64,000 bases of DNA from Citrobacter freundii (GTDB lineage Bacteria > Bacteroidota > Bacteroidia > Chitinophagales > Chitinophagaceae): assembly GCA_003243445.1 (NCBI GenBank), contig QFQQ01000009.1:62001-126000 (forward strand). Reading direction: 5' to 3'. Of the stretch, positions 42,410 through 49,582 are shown in pieces (the stretch's first letter is position 1; each line of letters opens with the position of its first letter). Made by a program: the position numbers and the translations under genes. Under the pieces are notes generated by a model. The model was not told the DNA's origin and searched no databases. It was given only the letters and a program-made list of their open reading frames with translations.

Positions 42410-43045
42410 CTAATTCCACAAAGGTTTCTTACCCGAAGGCTTGATAGAGCTTTTGGGTTTTGTAGAGAGCTGCAGCTTTTGTCGCGGATCACCTTTGGAG
42501 GTGAAGCGATCGAAGGCATGCTGGTCAACAGCACGGATCGGATCTTCTTGCTGTAGCATTTCCGTTTGTACATGGTTGGTTGCAACAGGGGTTTCCATTT
42601 CAGCCGTTGCTGAACGCAGGTTCGTCGTTTCTCTTACAGTCCTCGTTTTTGCAGCGGTCCGTTTTGGCGCCGCTTTTTTCGCCGTTTTCCTCACGGCTTT
42701 GTTGGCTGTCTTTTTTGCCGGAGTACTATTACCTTTTCTTGCCGTTGAAGACCGCTTCACCGCAGTTTTTCTTGCGGTTGCGGATTTCTTCGGAGCAGAT
42801 TTTTTCTTGGGCGCAGCCGTTGCACGTTTTTTCACGGCCGTTTTCTTTGCAGCAGATTTTTTTGCTGCTGATTTTTTAGCCGGCACTTTTGCACCTTTCT
42901 TTCTGGCCTCAGACAGGCCGATCGCAATTGCCTGTTTAGGATTTGTCACTTTTCTCCCGGAACGGCCGCTCCGCAGCGTTCCTTTCTCCATCCGCTTCAT
43001 TGCGGACTCTACCTTTTTCTGGGCTCCTTTTGAATATTTTGCCAT
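42410..43045 (-). CDS. Histone H1-like basic protein with N-terminal DUF6496-like domain
   Basis: The protein has 211 residues. The N-terminal 45 (MAKYSKGAQKKVESAMKRME then GTLRSGRSGRKVTNPKQAIAIGLSEARKKGAKVP) match small conserved DUF6496-type proteins. From about 48 to 140 it is made of Lys-Lys-Ala/Ser and Thr words of the kind AKKSAAKK, TARKTAVKR, as in H1-like proteins of bacteria that condense DNA. The last 70 residues are less basic (METPVATNHVQTEMLQQEDP, PSGKKPLWN). DNA binding is likely but not shown. Confidence 0.75.
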   Translation of the reverse strand: MAKYSKGAQKKVESAMKRMEKGTLRSGRSGRKVTNPKQAIAIGLSEARKKGAKVPAKKSAAKKSAAKKTAVKKRATAAPKKKSAPKKSATARKTAVKRSSTARKGNSTPAKKTANKAVRKTAKKAAPKRTAAKTRTVRETTNLRSATAEMETPVATNHVQTEMLQQEDPIRAVDQHAFDRFTSKGDPRQKLQLSTKPKSSIKPSGKKPLWN

Positions 43046-43097
43046 GATATGTTGATTTAAGGGTTAGAAATAATTTCTTATCCGGAAGGTTTACTAA

Positions 43098-43243
43098 TTT
43101 GTCGACGTTCGATGCCCGATGATCGATGTTGACTTTAATTGGTAGTCCTTTCATAAATGCGACTGATCATAAGGCAGGGATTCGTTACATAGCATTCGTC
43201 TGCGCCGTTGAATCGAACATCGATCATCGCGCATCGAACAACC
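43098..43243. repeat. Intergenic inverted repeat, family C
   Basis: Left arm 43098-43133 and right arm 43207-43242 are reverse complements over about 36 nt; both have GATGC(C/G)CGATGATCGATG, a form specific to this copy. The spacer is 73 nt. It lies in the divergent gap between the basic protein and amidohydrolase genes. The remainder, 43244-43433, shows nothing recognisable. Confidence 0.85.
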
Positions 43244-43433
43244 CAAGCGACCCCTCGCCCTAAAATCGGCCAAAAACTATACCCACCCATCCCAAGCGCC
43301 ATATAACCACCCTATTGGCCGTTTGTGTTGATGTATTTCCTCATTTTTCCGGATAATTACCATTGGTTTGCGGGCGAAACAGCAAACAATAGCGGTGATA
43401 TCATCAAATTTTGGTTATCCCTTTCGCTTTAGG

Positions 43434-43463
43434 TTGATTCCTGCACAGATGTTTTTATCTTTC
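43434..43463 (+). promoter_or_regulatory. Amidohydrolase promoter (TTG-N19-TATCTTTC)
   Basis: TATCTTTC (43456-43463) differs from TAnnTTTG in the last base and TTG (43434-43436) lies exactly 19 bases upstream. The ATG at 43479 would have a leader of about ten bases. It argues against the earlier in-frame starts at or before 43449. Confidence 0.55.
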
Positions 43464-43478
43464 GTGCAAACAACCGAT

Positions 43479-44792
43479 ATGACAAAACTGGCTGCCACCC
43501 TGCTTTTTTTGAGTATTGTTTTCAGCAGGACTACCGTTTCTGCCCAGCATCAGCTGATCAAAGCTGGCAAACTCTTCAACAGCGAAACAGGCGTGTTTCA
43601 GACAGGTATGGTCATACTCATTACGCGCAATACTATTGATACCGTAAAAGCGGAAAAGGATCTGACGGCTGCTGAAAAAGAAAAGTACAAGCTGATCGAT
43701 CTTTCCGCCTTCACCGTATTGCCGGGATTGATCGATTGTCACACCCACCTGCTTTATAAGGAAATCGTCTGGCCCAACAATAATGAACCGTCTCTTGATA
43801 TGACCCGTACGCTTACACTTGATGGCGATGCATACAGGGCACTATATGGCGCGGCGAGAGCAAAAGCTTACTTGGAGGAGGGCATTACCACGGTGCAGGA
43901 TCTTGGTAACTCAGGCCAGTTTGGTGATATCGCACTCAGGCGTGCGATCAGTGAAGGCCTGGTTCCCGGCCCAAGAATGCGTTGTTCAGGCCCCGGTCTT
44001 TCTACTGAAGGCGGCCAGCTTCCGCACACTATATTCAAACACCAGGACCTGGTAAAAGATGAATACCGCGTTGTAAAAAGTGTGGATGACGCCATACAGG
44101 CAGTACGTGAAAACGTAAACCAGGGCGCTACCGTGATCAAGATCTTTGCAAATAATACACCCAATAATACGATGCTGCGCGTGGAAGAGATCAAAGCGAT
44201 CGTGGAGGAAGCGCACCGGTATAATATCCGCGTAACCGCACACGCAACCAACAGCCGCTCGGTCTACAATGCAGTCACCGGTGGCGTAGACGGCATTGAA
44301 CACGGATACCAGATCGAAGATTCTGTGCTGGACCTGATGAAGAAACGGAACGTATTTCTTGTTCCTACTGATCCCGACAGCCTGACCATGCTGCAATACA
44401 TCAAACAGGATAATCCGGCAGATTCCGGGATGGTAGTGGAATACATGAAAGGAATGCGTTCTCCTCAAAGCCGTCTTCTTCGCGCTTATCATAAAGGCGT
44501 ATTGATCGCTGCGGGTTCTGACGATTATATCGACTTCAAAATGCCTTTCTCTGCTCCGTCAAAAAGAACATTGGTTGGTTATAACCAGGCAGGTATTCCG
44601 GTTAATGATGTGTTGAAATTTGCAACGATCAATGCGGCCAAACAGGTGAACTATGCAAACAAACTTGGTGTTATTAAAAAAGGATACTGGGCCGATATCA
44701 TTGCCGTTGATGCGGACCTGGAAAAAAATATCGAAGCAATAATGAATGTACACTTTGTGATGAAAGAAGGCAAAATTATCAGAAAGGAGTAA
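43479..44792 (+). CDS. Secreted amidohydrolase family protein (imidazolonepropionase-like)
   Basis: The protein has 437 residues. A signal peptide ends at about 22 (TTVSAQ). Metal and active-site motifs: GLIDCHTHL (HxH), GATVIKIFANN (the conserved Lys), RVTAHATN and GIEHGYQI (two His), AAGSDDYIDF (Asp). The order and spacing fit the amidohydrolase branch that includes Xaa-Pro dipeptidases and imidazolonepropionase-like enzymes. The substrate is unknown. It is a single-gene unit with a nearby promoter; the next gene is 150 bp away. Confidence 0.85.
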   Translation: MTKLAATLLFLSIVFSRTTVSAQHQLIKAGKLFNSETGVFQTGMVILITRNTIDTVKAEKDLTAAEKEKYKLIDLSAFTVLPGLIDCHTHLLYKEIVWPNNNEPSLDMTRTLTLDGDAYRALYGAARAKAYLEEGITTVQDLGNSGQFGDIALRRAISEGLVPGPRMRCSGPGLSTEGGQLPHTIFKHQDLVKDEYRVVKSVDDAIQAVRENVNQGATVIKIFANNTPNNTMLRVEEIKAIVEEAHRYNIRVTAHATNSRSVYNAVTGGVDGIEHGYQIEDSVLDLMKKRNVFLVPTDPDSLTMLQYIKQDNPADSGMVVEYMKGMRSPQSRLLRAYHKGVLIAAGSDDYIDFKMPFSAPSKRTLVGYNQAGIPVNDVLKFATINAAKQVNYANKLGVIKKGYWADIIAVDADLEKNIEAIMNVHFVMKEGKIIRKE

Positions 44793-44825
44793 GCATTATT
44801 GTAAATTCGCGTTTGCATACAACAC

Positions 44826-44876
44826 CAGCCAAGAAGTTCAAAAGTTCAAACGTTTTGAAGTTTAATGTTTAAAGTT
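44826..44876. repeat. Partial family E element (AGTTCAAA words)
   Basis: AAGTTCAAAAGTTCAAACG is followed, after a very short gap, by TTTTGAAGTTTAATGTTTAA. Only a short, imperfect stem can form; it looks like a remnant or an unfinished family E copy between amidohydrolase and antiporter genes. Confidence 0.45.
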
Positions 44877-44944
44877 CAGGTAACAACTGTTGTATTTTAA
44901 AACGTTCGGCCTGTTCTCTTTAAAAACGCTAACCCGGAAGATCC

Positions 44945-47206
44945 ATGAGAAAGTACAAGAACCTGCTGTTTTATATTATAACGATCGGCGGTTTTAGCGG
45001 TATTATTTACTTTATCATTCGCCGCGGCACGAAGACGCTCGAGGTGAATAAAGTGAAAGAATTTGTCCCGCAGATCAATGCCTCCACCTGGGATCAGTTC
45101 AGGGATACTTACAGCCATAACGTCACGAATCCGCTGGCGATACTGCTGCTCCAGATCATTACCATCATTCTTACGGCGAGGATGTTTGGTTTTCTATTTA
45201 AAAAGATCAGGCAACCATCGGTGATCGGTGAGATCATTGCGGGTATCGTGCTCGGTCCATCTTTTTTAGGAGCCTGTTTCCCTGAGTTCTCTCACTTCTT
45301 ATTTCCTTCGCAGTCGCTTGGCAATCTTCAGTTCCTCAGCCAGATCGGTTTGATCCTGTTCATGTTTGTAGTGGGAATGGAACTTGACCTGAATCTTCTC
45401 CGTAATAAGGCAAAAGATGCTGTAGTGGTAAGTCATGCCAGTATTATTTTTCCTTTCACGCTGGGTATTGCGCTTGCTTATTTTATTTACAACAGTTTTT
45501 CGCCGCCTAATGTCAACTTCATCGCGTTTTCGCTTTTTATTGGTATAGCAATGAGCATAACGGCATTTCCTGTGCTTGCACGGATCGTGCAGGAAAGGGA
45601 ATTGACCAAGACCAGGCTCGGTTCCATTGTGATCACCTGTGCGGCGGCGGACGATATCACGGCCTGGTGTATTCTTGCAGCAGTGATCGCGATCGTAAAA
45701 GCGGGTTCTGTTTTCAGTTCATTATTCACGATCCTGATGGCGGTCGCTTATGTGATCGCGATGCTGAAAGTGATCCGGCCATTCCTGAAAAGAATCGGCG
45801 AAAAATATTCGAGCAAGGAAACGATCAGTAAACCTGTTGTCGCGATCTTCTTTATCACCCTGCTTGCGTCTTCGTATATGACCGAAGTGATCGGCATTCA
45901 CGCATTGTTCGGTGCATTCATGGCTGGTGTGATCATGCCTTCAAGGGTCAATTTCCGCAGCATATTCATTGAGAAAGTGGAAGACGTTTCGCTGGTACTG
46001 CTTCTCCCCCTGTTTTTTGTATTTACAGGGTTGCGGACGCAGATCGGGTTGCTGAACGACTGGCATCTGTGGAAGGTTTGCGCTGCGATCGTTGCAGTGG
46101 CGGTGATCGGAAAATTTGCAGGAGGCGCCCTGGCTGCACGTTATGTGGGACAGAACTGGAAAACCAGCTTGTCCATCGGCGCGCTGATGAATACAAGAGG
46201 ATTGATGGAACTGGTGGTGCTCAACATCGGTTATGATCTTGGCGTACTAAGCCCTTCAATATTCGCGATGATGGTGATCATGGCGCTTGTCACCACCTTC
46301 ATGACCGGCCCTTCGCTCGACCTGATCAACTGGATCTGGAGGGATAAGAAGCAACCGGAAAAAGAAGCTCCAAAGATCAGACCCTATAACATACTTTTTA
46401 CTTTCAGGGTTGCACGTAAAGGTGTTGGTTTATTGAGGCTCGCCAATTATTTCGTCAGAAATTCCCGCGAAAAGGCAAGGATCACCGCATTGCATCTTTC
46501 CCCAAGCACGGAGTTGAATATGTACAACCAGGAGGAATATGAGCGCGAGAGCTTTCAGCCGATCCGTGAAGAAGCGGGTAAACTGAATATGCCGGTACAG
46601 ACCATGTTCAAACCGTCTTCACAGATCGAACATGACATTGTACAAACTGCAAATCTTACACAGGTTGATCTGCTATTGATCGGTGCGGGAAGTTCTGTGT
46701 TTGAAGGCAGTTTACTGGGCCGGATATTGGGTTTGACCACGCGTATCATCAATCCTGAACGTTTGCTGGATACCATTACCGGTAAGGAAAAGCTGTTTGA
46801 ATCAACAGCGTTTGATGAAACGGTAAAGAATATCGTTCGCAACACTACGGTGCCGGTCGGCATTTACCTTGATAAGGGCTTACAGGAACTGAAACATGTC
46901 CACGTTTATCTTTCTTCTTCCAAAGATTCATTCCTGATCGATCATGCAAAACGCCTGGTTTACCAGCAGGAAGTGCATATTCATATCGTGGATACAGCTG
47001 CATTGAATGGAGAATTCAATAAGGTAACATCCGGTATGATCAAAACGCTTACGCCTGCACTTGTAACCATAGAACAGGTATTGCATGTTCAGCAATCCAA
47101 TACAGATCTGCTGCTGATCAGTACAGACACCTGGCGAAGCGCCGTTGATAATGGAGAGCCGTGGTTATCTGCTGTTCCGTCAGTGTTGGTCATGAAAAAA
47201 GCATAA
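44945..47206 (+). CDS. Cation:proton antiporter, CPA2 family, with C-terminal UspA-like region
   Basis: The protein has 753 residues. An N-terminal helix (about 6-25) precedes the antiporter domain (about 65-460, twelve helices): IRQPSVIGEIIAGIVLGPS, ITAFPVLARIVQERELT, CAAADDITAWCILA (the Asp-Asp pair), and LMNTRGLMELVVLNIGYDLGVL are CPA2 hallmarks. The C-terminal 280 residues are soluble and have two Usp-like alpha/beta halves (TALHLSPSTELN, VDLLLIGAGSSVFEGSLLG). K+ or Na+ exchange with H+ is likely; the ion is not decided by sequence. Confidence 0.88.
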   Translation: MRKYKNLLFYIITIGGFSGIIYFIIRRGTKTLEVNKVKEFVPQINASTWDQFRDTYSHNVTNPLAILLLQIITIILTARMFGFLFKKIRQPSVIGEIIAGIVLGPSFLGACFPEFSHFLFPSQSLGNLQFLSQIGLILFMFVVGMELDLNLLRNKAKDAVVVSHASIIFPFTLGIALAYFIYNSFSPPNVNFIAFSLFIGIAMSITAFPVLARIVQERELTKTRLGSIVITCAAADDITAWCILAAVIAIVKAGSVFSSLFTILMAVAYVIAMLKVIRPFLKRIGEKYSSKETISKPVVAIFFITLLASSYMTEVIGIHALFGAFMAGVIMPSRVNFRSIFIEKVEDVSLVLLLPLFFVFTGLRTQIGLLNDWHLWKVCAAIVAVAVIGKFAGGALAARYVGQNWKTSLSIGALMNTRGLMELVVLNIGYDLGVLSPSIFAMMVIMALVTTFMTGPSLDLINWIWRDKKQPEKEAPKIRPYNILFTFRVARKGVGLLRLANYFVRNSREKARITALHLSPSTELNMYNQEEYERESFQPIREEAGKLNMPVQTMFKPSSQIEHDIVQTANLTQVDLLLIGAGSSVFEGSLLGRILGLTTRIINPERLLDTITGKEKLFESTAFDETVKNIVRNTTVPVGIYLDKGLQELKHVHVYLSSSKDSFLIDHAKRLVYQQEVHIHIVDTAALNGEFNKVTSGMIKTLTPALVTIEQVLHVQQSNTDLLLISTDTWRSAVDNGEPWLSAVPSVLVMKKA

Positions 47207-47297
47207 GGTTCTCAACTCAGGTTTGCTTTTATACAATTGATACGGATGTTAACGTTTCCTTGACGAAACCGTTTTTAGATTCGTCAAAATTTTATCA

Positions 47298-47693
47298 ATG
47301 AAGAGGACCATCACCACGCTACTGATAGCGCTATGCATCAGTTTTGGTTTAACCGCACAGGAAACAAAGCCCGTAACATCAAAACAATTCATGCAGATCA
47401 ACACCGTTGAATCTGTACTGGCCGGCGGTCTCGGCCGTTCAAGAATGATCATCACCAATCCTGACGGTACTCAAACAGATACGGACATGGACAATCTGTT
47501 CAGTATGACAGGTATCAATTTCAAAAACATCAAAGACAACGAAAATAAGATCGTTAAGGTACTCAAGACCTATACAGACAATGGCTGGAAACTGGATCAT
47601 GTGACTTCGCTTACTTTAAGTCAGAATGATACAGGTGGCGGAGGAATTTTTATGACGAGGTATTTGCTTTCGAGGGAAGTGGAAAGGAAGTGA
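47298..47693 (+). CDS. Secreted protein of unknown function
   Basis: The 131-residue protein has a signal peptide ending at about 20 (SFGLTAQ) and then a small soluble domain: KQFMQINTVESVLAGGLGRSRMI, FKNIKDNENKIVKVLKTYTDNGWKLDHVTS, FMTRYLLSREVE. The NGWKLDHV-type ending is common in short Bacteroidota proteins, but I know no function. TAGATTCG at 47278-47285 is a possible -7 box. A remnant of family B words lies at 47709-47760. Confidence 0.65.
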   Translation: MKRTITTLLIALCISFGLTAQETKPVTSKQFMQINTVESVLAGGLGRSRMIITNPDGTQTDTDMDNLFSMTGINFKNIKDNENKIVKVLKTYTDNGWKLDHVTSLTLSQNDTGGGGIFMTRYLLSREVERK

Positions 47694-47706
47694 GGAAGAT
47701 GGGTTT

Positions 47707-47964
47707 TTTAAGAGGTTCCGGAGGTTGCTGACGCGTTGAGCGTTCCCGGAGTTTTTGAAAGCGTAACAAGCAAGTATGTTGTAATCTTAGCATTTACTAT
47801 AAGTATGACTGGCATAAGTGCCCGCTGATTTCGCAGATTAGCTTGTGATAGCAGGCGGATATCTGCGGAATCTGCGCATGCTGATAAGGAAACTTTCAGT
47901 TTATAAAATGATATTTCGATAGCAGGAATGACAAAATCTGCGAAATCAGCGGGCACTTACGCCA
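47707..47964. repeat. Intergenic inverted repeat, family G, plus a short family B remnant
   Basis: TGGCATAAGTGCCCGCTGAT, TTCGCAGATTA (47810-47840) and AAATCTGCGAAATCAGCGGG, CACTTACGCCA (47934-47964) are reverse complements over 31 nt with two mismatches; the 93-nt spacer contains extra TCTGCGGAATCTGCG words. Upstream, GGTTCCGGAGGTTGCTGACG and its partial inverse (47709-47760) look like family B. The convergent gap between the secreted protein and the GntP permease shows nothing else. Confidence 0.8.
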
Positions 47965-48035
47965 ATCACATTTATGGGCACAGGATGCAGAGGGCGGACC
48001 TACACCGATCCATCACAAGGATGCCGCTTGTATCG

Positions 48036-49364
48036 TCACTTCATCCATAATGAAAGAATGAATACCACGATCATCGTTACCAATCCCATCCATATCGAAG
48101 CAACCGAATGTACGCGCAGCATTGTTCTGATATCAATATCAGAAAATTTTGATATCACCCAGAAGTAAGCGTCATTTGTATGTGATATCATCATGGAGCC
48201 CGCACCCATGGCGAGTACGGTAAGAATCCTGCCATTCTCACTATCCAATCCCAATGCCGGCAGCAATGGTAATATGATCGATGATGCGGTAACAATTGCT
48301 ACCGTAGATGAGCCCTGTGCAGTTTTTATAATACAGGTCAATAAGAACGGAAACCAGATCCCCAGCATTTTCATATCCAGCGTATCGCTGAAGTGCGCAC
48401 CGATATTTGTTGCGGATAACACCGCCCCGAATGCACCGCCTGCGCCAATGATCACCAGTATTCCACCGGCTTTTTCAATGGATGATGCGAGGTTTTCGCT
48501 CAGTGTATTTTTTCTGTTCTTTGTGATGGTAATTGCAAGCAACACACCGATAGCAAGGGCAATAGAAGGATCTCCCGCTACATTGAAGATATTGGGGAAA
48601 GAGCCTTCTGCATGTTCGAGACCGATCATTGATTTTGCCGCCATCAGCAGTATCGGTACGATGATCGGAAGGAATGCACGCAGTACGGAGGGCGCTTCAT
48701 TGCCTGTTTCCGGTTGTACGTCATCAGTCGCTGTTCGTTTTGCCGCATTCTTTTTTCCTGCATATACTGCCCAGGCATGCCCGGCAAGCATTGCCGGAAT
48801 TGCGATCAGTATACCGCAAAGGATCAATTTACCAAAATCAACGCCGAGCGTACTTGCAGCCGCCGTCGCTCCGGGATGTGGCGGCAGCAGGCAATGCACC
48901 GCATACAAGCCCGAACCCAGGGAAACGCTCATCACGGCTACAGCAATCCCGGTTTTTTTCACCAGCGATTTATTGATCCCGTTCAATACAATATAACCTG
49001 AGTCGCAAAAGATCGGCAACCCGACAATAAAACCGGTGAGTGCTATCGCCAGTGAAGACCGCTTCTCTCCCACCAGTTTTACAATAAATGAAGCCATGAC
49101 CTGCGTGCTTCCATTCTTTTCCAGCAACACGCCGATCGTTGTCCCCAATACAATAATGATCGCCAGCTTCGACATAATATCTCCGAAGCCGGCCTTCATC
49201 AGGTTCAGGATCTCCGGTATCCCCAGCTGAATACCCAGCCCAGTCACCAAACACGCTATCAGCAAAGCGAAAAAAGGGTGAACCTTGAATCGTACGGTCA
49301 GAATGATAATCGCAATAATACCGGCAAGCAGGGCGATGATGACCTGCGGAAAAGAGGTTGTCAT
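48036..49364 (-). CDS. GntP family permease (gluconate:H+ symporter type)
   Basis: The protein has 442 residues from ATG 49364; a TTG two codons upstream is less likely. It has about twelve membrane helices, with GLGIQLGIPEILNLMKAGFGDIM, the motif GLPIFCDSGYIVLNGI and YAVHCLLPPHPGATAAASTLGV, all typical of GntP. It would import gluconate, or a related sugar acid such as glycerate, with protons. It is divergent from the FAD/Fe-S oxidoreductase gene with a family C element between them; I see no gluconate kinase nearby. Confidence 0.88.
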   Translation of the reverse strand: MTTSFPQVIIALLAGIIAIIILTVRFKVHPFFALLIACLVTGLGIQLGIPEILNLMKAGFGDIMSKLAIIIVLGTTIGVLLEKNGSTQVMASFIVKLVGEKRSSLAIALTGFIVGLPIFCDSGYIVLNGINKSLVKKTGIAVAVMSVSLGSGLYAVHCLLPPHPGATAAASTLGVDFGKLILCGILIAIPAMLAGHAWAVYAGKKNAAKRTATDDVQPETGNEAPSVLRAFLPIIVPILLMAAKSMIGLEHAEGSFPNIFNVAGDPSIALAIGVLLAITITKNRKNTLSENLASSIEKAGGILVIIGAGGAFGAVLSATNIGAHFSDTLDMKMLGIWFPFLLTCIIKTAQGSSTVAIVTASSIILPLLPALGLDSENGRILTVLAMGAGSMMISHTNDAYFWVISKFSDIDIRTMLRVHSVASIWMGLVTMIVVFILSLWMK

Positions 49365-49409
49365 TCTCAAAGCTAAGGGATTCGACGCAAGTTTGAGAGA
49401 GTGTCTAGC

Positions 49410-49549
49410 AAGAGCAATGATCGATGTTCGATGTTCGATGGTCGGGTATCAGACCGGAAAGTTTCCGTTCAGGATGTACAGAATAACTAATGATTGTTAT
49501 CCGATCATCGACCATCGACCATCAAACATCGAACATCGATGCTTCTCTT
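49410..49549. repeat. Intergenic inverted repeat, family C, in a divergent promoter region
   Basis: Left arm 49410-49448 (AAGAGCAATGATCGATGTTC, GATGTTCGATGGTCGG) and right arm 49498-49549 (CGATCATCGACCATCGACCA, AACATCGAACATCG, GCTTCTCTT) are reverse complements; both outer ends share AAGAG-GC / GC-CTCTT. The spacer is 49 nt. TAACTTTC (49567-49574), a -7-like box for the plus-strand gene, follows within 20 bp. Confidence 0.85.
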
Positions 49550-49582
49550 CGCTATTTCCTTACAAGACCGTAACTTTCCACC

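Noticed and set aside
42197..42556. 119-codon frame over the family D spacer
   Set aside because: It overlaps the histone-like gene and includes the repeat arm; nothing supports coding.
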